Shown here piece after piece: positions 6,242-12,552 of a DNA stretch of 16,826 bases. The translations under genes were made by a program, and so were the position numbers. Under the pieces are notes generated by a model that saw only the letters and a list, made by a program, of their open reading frames with translations, had not been told where the DNA came from and made no database searches. Positions within the stretch are counted from its first letter, which is position 1; each line of letters begins with the position of its first letter. Source of the stretch: an uncultured Lachnospiraceae bacterium (GTDB taxonomy: Bacteria; Bacillota; Clostridia; Lachnospirales; Lachnospiraceae); NCBI GenBank assembly GCA_934371505.1, contig CAKRNW010000043.1, forward strand, positions 1 to 16,826. The letters run 5' to 3'.

Positions 6242-7678
6242 ATGATTTTCTTTTATGTGGGAACTCTGCTGTTTTGCCTGATGGTAATGATCAGAAGCAG
6301 GGGCAGACCGGAAGTCTATTTGTACAAAAAAGGATTATGGATAAGGAACAAACTGAAAAAGGCACCGGTGGGAAGAAAAGCATCGGTCGTATCGGATTTT
6401 CAAATTCTTTATCCCTTTGATTCACCACAGGAAAAGGTGACAGCGTATTATCTGTTGAAGGTGAAACAGACTTTCAGGTTTGTGGTGGCTGGTTCTGCGA
6501 TTGCCACATTGCTGTGGGTACAAGGTGCAAATAACGGAGAACTTTTGGAGGGAAACCAGATTTTACGTGGTTCTTATGGAGAAGGTTATAAACGTGTGGA
6601 ACTCAGACCGATTTTTTCAAAGGGAGAGGATAGAACGGACTCCCGCATCTACGAAATCCAGGTGGAGGAGCAGAAATATACCCAGAAGGAACTGGACGAA
6701 CTGTTTGTGAAATCTTTGCCTGTATTGGAGAAGACAATACTTGGGGCAAATGAATCATTAAATGATGTAAATCAGCCATTACAGCTTGTGCAGCAGCTGG
6801 AGGGGTTCCCGTTTACAATCCGATGGGAGATCAGCAATTATCGACTGCTGGGGGCAGATGGGGAGCCGGGAGAGGGTGTGGCGCCGGAGGGAGAAACGGT
6901 ACAACTGATTGCTTCTTATACCTACTTCACGTACCGTCAGGAATATGAATTTTATGCAAGAATTTACCCTAGGGAACGAACCCCGGAAGAACAGTGGGAA
7001 CAGGAAGTGCTTGATGCGATTGCGGGACAGGATCTGGAGACACAATATGAGCAGGTTTTTACGCTGCCGACTCAGATCGGAACGGTAGCAGTGGAATGGA
7101 TAGAGGAAAAGGAAAATTACAGCCTCGGCCTGTTTATGCTTTTTCTGATTGCCGGCGTAACCTTATTTTTTGCCAGAGACAGGGAACTGCATCAACAGAT
7201 TCAGAAACGGCAGCAGGAACTGTTATGTGATTATCCGGCCATTCTCTCCAAACTGACACTCTATCTGGGGGCAGGATTGACGGTACGTGGAGCCTGCCAT
7301 CGGGTGGTGAAAGATTATGAGCAGGCTGGCGGGAATAAAACAAAAAAAAGATATGCCTATGAGGAACTGAGCTTTGCCTGTCATGAGATGGACAACGGTG
7401 TGTCGGAAGCGGTGGCTTATGAACAGTTTGCCAGGCGGTGCGGACAAAACTGTTACAGCAAACTGGCAGCCCTGCTCTCACAAAATAGTAAGAAGGGGAA
7501 TAGCAATCTGCTACAACAGCTGAGGACGGAGTCGGAGCATGCCCAGGAGGAAAGGAGAAATCTGGCACGTAAAATGGGAGAAGAGGCAGGAACCAGGCTG
7601 TTGCTCCCTATGATGCTTTTGCTGGTTATGGTCATGCTTATGATTTTGGTTCCGGCCATGCTCTCCTTTGGAATTTAA
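6242..7678 (+). CDS. tadC: TadC-like platform protein with large inserted ectodomain
   Basis: A 478-aa protein. Membrane helix 1 is at about 2-17 and helix 2 at about 78-95. An insertion of about 190 residues (about 97-290) precedes helix 3 at about 294-311. The T2SSF bundle (about 325-450; LCDYPAILSKLTLYLGAGLT, SFACHEMDNGVSE) and a C-terminal helix (about 453-473) complete the platform. TadC proteins are usually nearer 300 aa, so the insertion is notable. Within it, 175-243 (FTIRWEISNY, EGETVQLIASYTY, YEFYARIYP) looks like a beta-sandwich of bacterial Ig type. ATG 6242 follows GGAGGAG (6231-6237); a GTG at 6197 has no such site. The gene starts 11 bases after tadB. Confidence 0.88.
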   Translation: MIFFYVGTLLFCLMVMIRSRGRPEVYLYKKGLWIRNKLKKAPVGRKASVVSDFQILYPFDSPQEKVTAYYLLKVKQTFRFVVAGSAIATLLWVQGANNGELLEGNQILRGSYGEGYKRVELRPIFSKGEDRTDSRIYEIQVEEQKYTQKELDELFVKSLPVLEKTILGANESLNDVNQPLQLVQQLEGFPFTIRWEISNYRLLGADGEPGEGVAPEGETVQLIASYTYFTYRQEYEFYARIYPRERTPEEQWEQEVLDAIAGQDLETQYEQVFTLPTQIGTVAVEWIEEKENYSLGLFMLFLIAGVTLFFARDRELHQQIQKRQQELLCDYPAILSKLTLYLGAGLTVRGACHRVVKDYEQAGGNKTKKRYAYEELSFACHEMDNGVSEAVAYEQFARRCGQNCYSKLAALLSQNSKKGNSNLLQQLRTESEHAQEERRNLARKMGEEAGTRLLLPMMLLLVMVMLMILVPAMLSFGI

Positions 7679-7695
7679 GAAAGAAAGGCGGAAAA

Positions 7696-7717
7696 GATTG
7701 AAAAAAATTTTTCAATC
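7696..7717 (+). repeat. Near-perfect palindrome (10-bp arms)
   Basis: GATTGAAAAA (7696-7705) and TTTTTCAATC (7708-7717) are exact inverted copies around two A residues. The A/T-rich hairpin lacks a GC-rich stem and is unlikely to be a good terminator by itself. Its left arm shares three bases with the first direct repeat. Confidence 0.8.
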
Positions 7718-7796
7718 GCGAGATTTGTGTCTGCGCACACTTGACACAAACTCGTTATGCGCAAAAAGCGTGCGCAGAAAGGCGGAAAAGATATGA
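7698..7796 (+). CDS. Possible 32-codon small ORF coupled to the pilin gene
   Basis: A TTG at 7698 lies behind AAAGGCGG (7684-7691) and opens a 32-residue frame (starting MKKIFQSRDL). Its TGA stop (7794-7796) overlaps the ATG of the pilin gene as ATGA. It has two cysteines and a basic tail (SVRRKAEKI) and no recognised domain. The arrangement would allow translational coupling into the pilin gene, but the whole frame lies in the hairpin-rich insert and could be a by-product of the duplicated ribosome site. Confidence 0.25.
   Translation: MKKIFQSRDLCLRTLDTNSLCAKSVRRKAEKI
7719..7754 (+). repeat. Strong stem-loop upstream of the pilin gene
   Basis: A 12-bp stem pairs 7719-7731 (CGAG, bulged A at 7723, TTTGTGTC) with 7743-7754 (GACACAAACTCG) around an 11-nt loop. 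A further short stem (7758-7762 with 7772-7776, TGCGC with GCGCA) follows at once. In a tad transcript these would sit directly before the pilin ribosome site and could protect a processed pilin mRNA. No T-run follows, so termination is not expected. Confidence 0.75.
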
Positions 7797-8017
7797 AAGA
7801 ATATAGAATGGAAACATCGAAAGAGAAGATGTCAGAAGAAAATTCAGATCGGAAGAGATTTAGAGAATTTCTGAGAGAAGAGGACGGGATGGGAACAGTG
7901 GAGATTATTCTGATTGTTGTGGTACTTATCAGTCTGGTCATTATCTTTAAGCGTCAGCTCACAAGCCTGGTAAATACTGTGTTTGATAAGATCAATGACA
8001 CTGCGGGAAGTATTTAA
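7793..8017 (+). CDS. flp: Flp1-type (type IVb) pilin
   Basis: A 74-aa prepilin, the presumed major subunit of the fibre. A charged 32-residue leader ends at G32, followed by MGTVE, with Glu37 at +5 of the predicted cleavage point. A hydrophobic helix (IILIVVVLISLVIIF) and a short tail (LVNTVFDKINDTAGSI) complete a mature protein of about 42 aa, typical for Flp. The ATG at 7793 has AAAGGCGG at suitable spacing; an in-frame ATG at 7757 has no ribosome site and would only add residues encoded by the insert. Predicted substrate of one or both A24 peptidases in the locus. Its 3' end overlaps the DUF5702 gene by 23 bases. Confidence 0.92.
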   Translation: MKEYRMETSKEKMSEENSDRKRFREFLREEDGMGTVEIILIVVVLISLVIIFKRQLTSLVNTVFDKINDTAGSI

Positions 8018-9434
8018 TAAAAGGGCCCGCGGCTCCGTTTCTGTGTGTTTTGTACTTCTTCTGTCTTTGATTCTTTCTCTTCTCTTTGCTTTGCACGCCG
8101 GAATTCGGAAAAGCACCTGTGAATTGCAGATTGAATATGCAATGAATGCTTCCATGAATGCGGTTTTTGCGGAGTATCATCGACAACTTCTCGAACAATA
8201 TGATCTTCTGGCGATTGACACATCTTATGGTACAGGGACATTTGAGGTACAAAACACTGCGGAGCATTTACGGCGCTATATGCAGGACAATTTTGGAGAG
8301 GAAAGGGATCTTCTTGGAATGACGGCTGTGGATGCGGAAGCATTAGGTGTAACACGGCTGACCGATGGAAATGGAAGAGTCTTTGAAAAGCAGGCAATTC
8401 ACTACATGCATACATTGACAGGCCTTCCGGAATGGGAGAGCAGCAATGGACAGGCGGAGGAATACGAACGGCAGGACAGGGAGATTCCCATGGACAGTCT
8501 GTGGCAGCAGGCAGGAGAGGAATTATCCGCCCAGGAACTTCCCCAGATCCAGAATGAGACAGGGGAGTGGGAGACCGTTTCACTGGAAAATCCGGCAGAT
8601 GCGGTGGCCTCCTTGCGAAGTCTCGGAATTCTACGGCTGACGGTAGAGGATCTGGACAGCATCTCCAATGCCAGTCTGGAACAGGGAAAACGGGTTTCTG
8701 ATCGAAGTCTGCGGCAGGAAACGGAAAATATAGTTCTTTATGGAGAGCCCCTGGCAGCAGATAAATTGCTCTTTAAAGAATACTTGTTTCAGAAAATGGG
8801 GTGTTACACCAAAACAAAAGAAAACTCCGCGTTAAAGTATCAGCTGGAATATTTGCTGAATGGCGATCCGGGCGACTATGCAAATCTGGAAAAAACGGCA
8901 AATAAATTATGCATGCTGCGTTTCCTTCTGAACTATCAGTTTCTATCCGGCAATCCGGTAAAAAAAGCTGAGGTCAAGGCTATGGCAGTAACGCTTACGG
9001 CTGTGACATTGAAACCGGAACTGGAACCCTTTGTTTCCAGAACATTGCTGTTTGCCTGGGCTTATGTGGAAAGCGTGCAGGATGTAAAACAGCTTCTTGC
9101 CGGAGGTAAGATTCCATGGAAAAAAACGGATGCTGACTGGCAGACGCAGCTGGTTCATCTGGCAGAATTTAATAAACATCTTTCTCAAAACAACGGTGGA
9201 AGAGGAATGGATTATGTGAATTATTTACGGATTTTCGTTTGTCTTACGGCAGATGAAACACTTGCCAAAAGGGCTATGGATCTTGTGGAATCAGATGTCC
9301 AACAGACACCGGGAAATGAAAAATTTCAATTGGATGGATGTGTGATCAGACTGGATGCGGGAGTAACCGTAGAAGATGGAGCACAGACTTATTTTATCCG
9401 CAGAAAATTTTCCTATGAAACAATGGAAAAGTAA
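7995..9434 (+). CDS. DUF5702 family protein, pseudopilin-like N-terminus
   Basis: A protein of about 479 aa. The N-terminus RARGSVSV is followed by a hydrophobic helix (about 18-38), resembling TadE/TadG-like membrane anchors; the +5 position after G13 is Cys rather than Glu, so A24 cleavage is doubtful. The region AVFAEYHRQLLEQYDLLAID and a C-terminal MDYVNYLRIFVCL segment fit DUF5702, a family I know from Tad loci of Gram-positive anaerobes. The body is mostly extracytoplasmic by prediction. Its role is unknown; TadG-like minor components that anchor or stabilise the fibre are the nearest comparison. The ATG at 7995 lies within the pilin gene and has no clear ribosome site, suggesting coupled translation. 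Confidence 0.75.
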   Translation: MTLREVFNKRARGSVSVCFVLLLSLILSLLFALHAGIRKSTCELQIEYAMNASMNAVFAEYHRQLLEQYDLLAIDTSYGTGTFEVQNTAEHLRRYMQDNFGEERDLLGMTAVDAEALGVTRLTDGNGRVFEKQAIHYMHTLTGLPEWESSNGQAEEYERQDREIPMDSLWQQAGEELSAQELPQIQNETGEWETVSLENPADAVASLRSLGILRLTVEDLDSISNASLEQGKRVSDRSLRQETENIVLYGEPLAADKLLFKEYLFQKMGCYTKTKENSALKYQLEYLLNGDPGDYANLEKTANKLCMLRFLLNYQFLSGNPVKKAEVKAMAVTLTAVTLKPELEPFVSRTLLFAWAYVESVQDVKQLLAGGKIPWKKTDADWQTQLVHLAEFNKHLSQNNGGRGMDYVNYLRIFVCLTADETLAKRAMDLVESDVQQTPGNEKFQLDGCVIRLDAGVTVEDGAQTYFIRRKFSYETMEK

Positions 9435-9458
9435 AAGTCAAAATAAACGGAGGAGTGT

Positions 9459-10325
9459 ATGAAGATGTCCTTTCTGCAATGTCAGGATACAAAAACAAAC
9501 AAGCAATCTTATTCTAATTCTCTCTCAAAAAGCAGAAACTCCCAAATTTCAGGCTTATTATCGCCAATTTTTCCCAGAAAACAGGCGTCAGACAAAGCAG
9601 AGAGGATATCTTCTTACACTCTTCGGGGAAGTTTGACTTTGGAGGCGAGTATGCTTGTCCCGCTCTTTCTGTTTTTTTGCGTCACACTAACCTCACTTTT
9701 GGAGCAGTACAGAACCTACAGCATCTTAACCACGGCGGTTCAACAGGTGGGAAATTCCCTCTCTGTGGAGGATCAGATAGTGCTCCCCGGTCTGATACAG
9801 GGACAAATCCAAAATGAGGTGGAAAAAAATCCGGCACAGAATCTACAGGTAAGGGATTTTACCTGTTTATCGGGAAAGTATGCCTATACCCTGTACTATA
9901 AAGAAGAACCATTGATGAACCTGTGGGGGATTAAAACGGCAGAACGTGGAATTTCTTACGGTGGACACTTATGGATCGGTTACGATGTGGAGCTGAGTGA
10001 TCCACGAGACAGAGAAATCTATGTGTTCGTGACGCCCACGGGAGTAGTCTATCATCGAAGCAGAAACTGTACACACTTGAAGCTATCCGTTTCCAGTACC
10101 CCGGCATCCGTGATGGCGGAATTGAAAAATGAACAGGGGGAACACTATCGGCCTTGTGAACGATGCCATGCCAAATTGGAAGGAATGCTTTATATTACGG
10201 GAGAAGGGAACCGGTATCACAGTGATATCTCCTGCAGCAGTTTGCGAAGAAATGTTCGTTCTATTCCCTTGTCACAGGCGCAGTTTCTATATGGGGCATG
10301 TTCCAGATGCGGAGGAGGTTTCTGA
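9459..10325 (+). CDS. TadE-like pseudopilin with two C-terminal Cys/His modules
   Basis: A 288-aa protein. A long polar leader of 57 residues ends at G57, followed by SLTLE with Glu62 at +5 and a hydrophobic helix (about 64-81): a class III prepilin-like site as in TadE. The middle (about 85-185) is extracytoplasmic. The C-terminus carries two similar units. Unit 1 has Y198-H199, C204, C233 and C236; unit 2 has Y253-H254, C259, C281 and C284. Each reads YH, C, then CxxC, suggesting two metal-binding or disulfide modules on the outside of the cell. GGAGGAG (9449-9455) precedes the ATG. The stop overlaps the start of the next gene by one base (TGATG). Module function is not known to me. Confidence 0.78.
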   Translation: MKMSFLQCQDTKTNKQSYSNSLSKSRNSQISGLLSPIFPRKQASDKAERISSYTLRGSLTLEASMLVPLFLFFCVTLTSLLEQYRTYSILTTAVQQVGNSLSVEDQIVLPGLIQGQIQNEVEKNPAQNLQVRDFTCLSGKYAYTLYYKEEPLMNLWGIKTAERGISYGGHLWIGYDVELSDPRDREIYVFVTPTGVVYHRSRNCTHLKLSVSSTPASVMAELKNEQGEHYRPCERCHAKLEGMLYITGEGNRYHSDISCSSLRRNVRSIPLSQAQFLYGACSRCGGGF

Positions 10326-10744
10326 TGCGTATATGGTTCGGAATTTATCTATGCTGGATTGCTTTCCAGGATATACGAGAAAAAGCCGTTTCTGTCTGGA
10401 AATTATTGCTGGGAGCCCTTTTCGTAATCATTTGGCATGCCTGTACGAAAAAAGGATTACCTTCTCTTACAGATTTGATGCCGGGAGTTCTCTGTCTGCT
10501 TGTTGCGGTAATGTCCGGAGAACAAATTGGATATGGGGATGGAATGGTATTGCTGCTGACGGGTATATACTGCGGCTGGCAGAGGAGCAGCTGCTTTGCG
10601 TTTGGGGCGATGCTTGGGGCGGCCTTGTGGGGAATTGGCAAAGGATGCTTTAGGAAACGGAAAAGGAATGAAAGAGTGGCCTGGCTGCCATTCTTTGCAG
10701 TAAATTATGGAATTTTTCAAATTATGGATTATGTGACGCAATAG
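10325..10744 (+). CDS. Second A24 prepilin peptidase
   Basis: A 139-aa polytopic membrane protein with both family aspartates: D16 in AFQDIREKAV and D72 in IGYGDGMVLLL (GxGD motif). It is shorter than the first peptidase of the locus and divergent from it. The ATG at 10325 follows GGAGGAGG (10311-10318) by six bases and overlaps the stop of the preceding TadE-like gene; an in-frame ATG at 10298 precedes that site and is rejected. It may be dedicated to the TadE-like proteins beside it, whereas the first peptidase may serve Flp; that division is inference from position. Confidence 0.83.
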   Translation: MRIWFGIYLCWIAFQDIREKAVSVWKLLLGALFVIIWHACTKKGLPSLTDLMPGVLCLLVAVMSGEQIGYGDGMVLLLTGIYCGWQRSSCFAFGAMLGAALWGIGKGCFRKRKRNERVAWLPFFAVNYGIFQIMDYVTQ

Positions 10745-10783
10745 CATAGGTGCGCGACGGAAGGAAATAAAGGGACAACGGGC

Positions 10784-11245
10784 ATGAGAACACAAATAAA
10801 AAACTTTCTACGGATGAGATGCAATGCTTCCATGACAGTGGAGGCATCCTATGTAATCCCCATGGCAATAGGAGTCCTCTTTTTTTGTCTGGGAATGCTT
10901 TTCTTTGTATATGACAGAGGTGTCATATATCAGAATATGCTGCGCTCTGGAATCGTGATGCAAATGGAGTCAGACGAGGATAAAATGGAACACGAAATAG
11001 AATTATTTCCAACGATGCGCCTGCAAAGCGATCAGATTGTGGTGGAGCGTGGCCAAACGGAAATTCAGGTCAGCAGTCTGGCAGTACAGAGCAACCCGCT
11101 GAAAAATGCTTCCTTTATGCCGATTCATAGAACGTTTCAGAATAGTTCGCAGCAGAGTCTGCCAATCTTTAATCCGGTAGAACACTTGAGAGATATCCGA
11201 AGAGCAGTCTGGTTTGCAGAAAAGGCAAAGCAGGCATTGGAATAG
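10784..11245 (+). CDS. TadE-like minor pilin
   Basis: A 153-aa protein with a 15-residue leader, then ASMTVEASYVIPM: the predicted cut falls after A15 (Ala in place of the usual Gly) with Glu20 at +5, followed by a hydrophobic helix (about 22-43). The rest is a predicted extracytoplasmic alpha/beta region without recognised domains. AAAGGGA (10769-10775) precedes the ATG by eight bases. TadE-like proteins are processed by A24 peptidases and are minor components needed for pilus assembly. Whether this one is cleaved is uncertain because of the Ala at the cut site. Confidence 0.8.
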   Translation: MRTQIKNFLRMRCNASMTVEASYVIPMAIGVLFFCLGMLFFVYDRGVIYQNMLRSGIVMQMESDEDKMEHEIELFPTMRLQSDQIVVERGQTEIQVSSLAVQSNPLKNASFMPIHRTFQNSSQQSLPIFNPVEHLRDIRRAVWFAEKAKQALE

Positions 11246-11287
11246 TGATGGAAAACATATAAAGTGAGAACGGGGAAAGAGGAAAAG

Positions 11288-12532
11288 ATGAAAGAATTAT
11301 ACGGATATATCAGACAGGCAGAACATTGCTATCTGCGTCGCAAAAAGGAAACAGATACCTCATTTGAGTGGACAATGCTGCTCCAAAATCCGCTGCCGGA
11401 GCTTTTGTCATGCAGACAGCAACAGGTGAATGACCAGACTTATCTGCTTTATGATGTAACATCCTGCAAAGTGCTGGGTGATTTGTGGATAGGCGGGGGG
11501 CTTCAGGAAGAAGAAATCAGAACATTTGTCAGGGAAGTAATCCATGTGCTCCGGGAGTGTGATCGACACCTGCTGGATCGGGAAAAAGTGGTCTTAAAAC
11601 AGGAACTGATATTTTGCGATATGGATGTAAAGAAGTATTATTTTCTTTATGATCCTTTTTTAAATCCCACAGAAAACGAAAATCTTCTTTCTCTGGCACA
11701 ATATCTGGTGGAACAGGTTGATTATAATCAACAGGGGGCGGTGGACTTAACATATCGTATTTATGAGGGCGTGTCAGGACCCAATTTCACTCTTCGCACG
11801 CTGGAACAGTGCTTAGAAGATTATGAAGAAGCACAGGAAATTCTACCTGAAAGCAGTACAGAAGCGACGGATATGCAGACGGATGGAAATCTGCAGGTAG
11901 AAACAGAAGGCTGGAACCTGGAGGACGGGAAAACCCTGCCCGGGAGATTTCTGGTACAGAAGGTTGCATTGGCGGTCAGTCTTGTATCCTTACTGCTGTG
12001 CGTATGGGTTCTATATCAGTATGAGCTCACGGGAAAAGAACAGTTTGCATTAGCAGGAATCATGATTCTGGCGGTGGTGACTGTAGTGTGCGCTTTGCTT
12101 AGCTGGCTGCATGGTGGAAAGAAAGGGAACATTGCAGTCGAAAGTACTGCCAGGAATTCCCAGGTTTGGGAGCCGATGAGCAGGGAGCAAGAGACGGAAT
12201 CGGAAAAAACCGTATATTTGGCCCAGGGAGAATTACTGACACAAAGAGGACTACAGGGGATGGGGCAGGAGTGGCAGCGGTGGATCTCGCTGGGAAATCT
12301 TCCGCTGGTTATCGGGAAGAAAGATGAGTTTGCGGATTATGTGCTGGAGGATGAAACGATCAGCCGGATGCATGCCCGTTTTGTGAGGGAGGAAGACCAT
12401 ATACTTATCATAGATTTGCACTCCACCAATGGAACTTATGTGAATGGAATGCGTTTGGAACCGGATCAAAAGGTGGAGATTCATGCAGGGGACCGGATCG
12501 GATTGGGAAAATTGAATTTTACATACTGTTGA
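11288..12532 (+). CDS. DUF6382-FHA membrane protein
   Basis: A 414-aa protein. The N-terminal half (about 1-185) fits DUF6382, a cytoplasmic domain of unknown role. Two membrane helices follow (about 225-245 and 252-273), then a C-terminal FHA domain (about 338-413) with the phosphothreonine-binding residues visible in ISRMHARF (358-365) and HSTNGTYVNG (378-387). FHA domains bind phosphothreonine, so a Ser/Thr kinase encoded elsewhere may regulate this protein. Position at the end of the tad operon suggests a control or scaffold role. I prefer ATG 11288, with AGAGGA (11278-11283) four bases upstream, over GTG 11264, which has only a weak site. Confidence 0.82.
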   Translation: MKELYGYIRQAEHCYLRRKKETDTSFEWTMLLQNPLPELLSCRQQQVNDQTYLLYDVTSCKVLGDLWIGGGLQEEEIRTFVREVIHVLRECDRHLLDREKVVLKQELIFCDMDVKKYYFLYDPFLNPTENENLLSLAQYLVEQVDYNQQGAVDLTYRIYEGVSGPNFTLRTLEQCLEDYEEAQEILPESSTEATDMQTDGNLQVETEGWNLEDGKTLPGRFLVQKVALAVSLVSLLLCVWVLYQYELTGKEQFALAGIMILAVVTVVCALLSWLHGGKKGNIAVESTARNSQVWEPMSREQETESEKTVYLAQGELLTQRGLQGMGQEWQRWISLGNLPLVIGKKDEFADYVLEDETISRMHARFVREEDHILIIDLHSTNGTYVNGMRLEPDQKVEIHAGDRIGLGKLNFTYC

Positions 12533-12552
12533 GGATGTGCTAAGTTATCATT

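Larger units (their letters stand above)
7682..7792 (+). repeat. 17-bp direct repeats bounding a hairpin-rich 77-bp insert
   Basis: An identical 17-mer, AGAAAGGCGGAAAAGAT, occurs at 7682-7698 and 7776-7792, in the gap between tadC and the pilin gene. The second copy is the ribosome site of the pilin gene. The first is followed by TGAAA, the second by ATGAAA, so copy 1 looks like a duplicate of the pilin initiation region that lost one base. The 77 bases between them hold three consecutive hairpins, and the hexamer TGCGCA occurs three times in about 45 bases (7732, 7758, 7771). This fits a small non-coding insertion with target duplication, or a local duplication. No transposase is nearby. Confidence 0.7.

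Noticed and set aside
7741..7770. TTGACA at 7741-7746 as a pilin promoter
   Set aside because: No -10-like hexamer lies at 16-18 bases, and the hexamer is part of the right arm of a stem-loop.
8014..8583. 189-codon minus-strand frame across the DUF5702 gene
   Set aside because: His/Pro/Ser-rich composition typical of an antisense shadow and no start context; the plus-strand gene is family-supported.
10129..10653. 174-codon plus-strand frame spanning the TadE-like and second A24 genes
   Set aside because: It overlaps two supported genes in another frame and has no domain or ribosome site.
11237..11263. TTGGAA and TATAAA as a promoter for the FHA gene
   Set aside because: The spacer is only 15 bases and the -35 is weak; read-through from the tad transcript is a simpler explanation.
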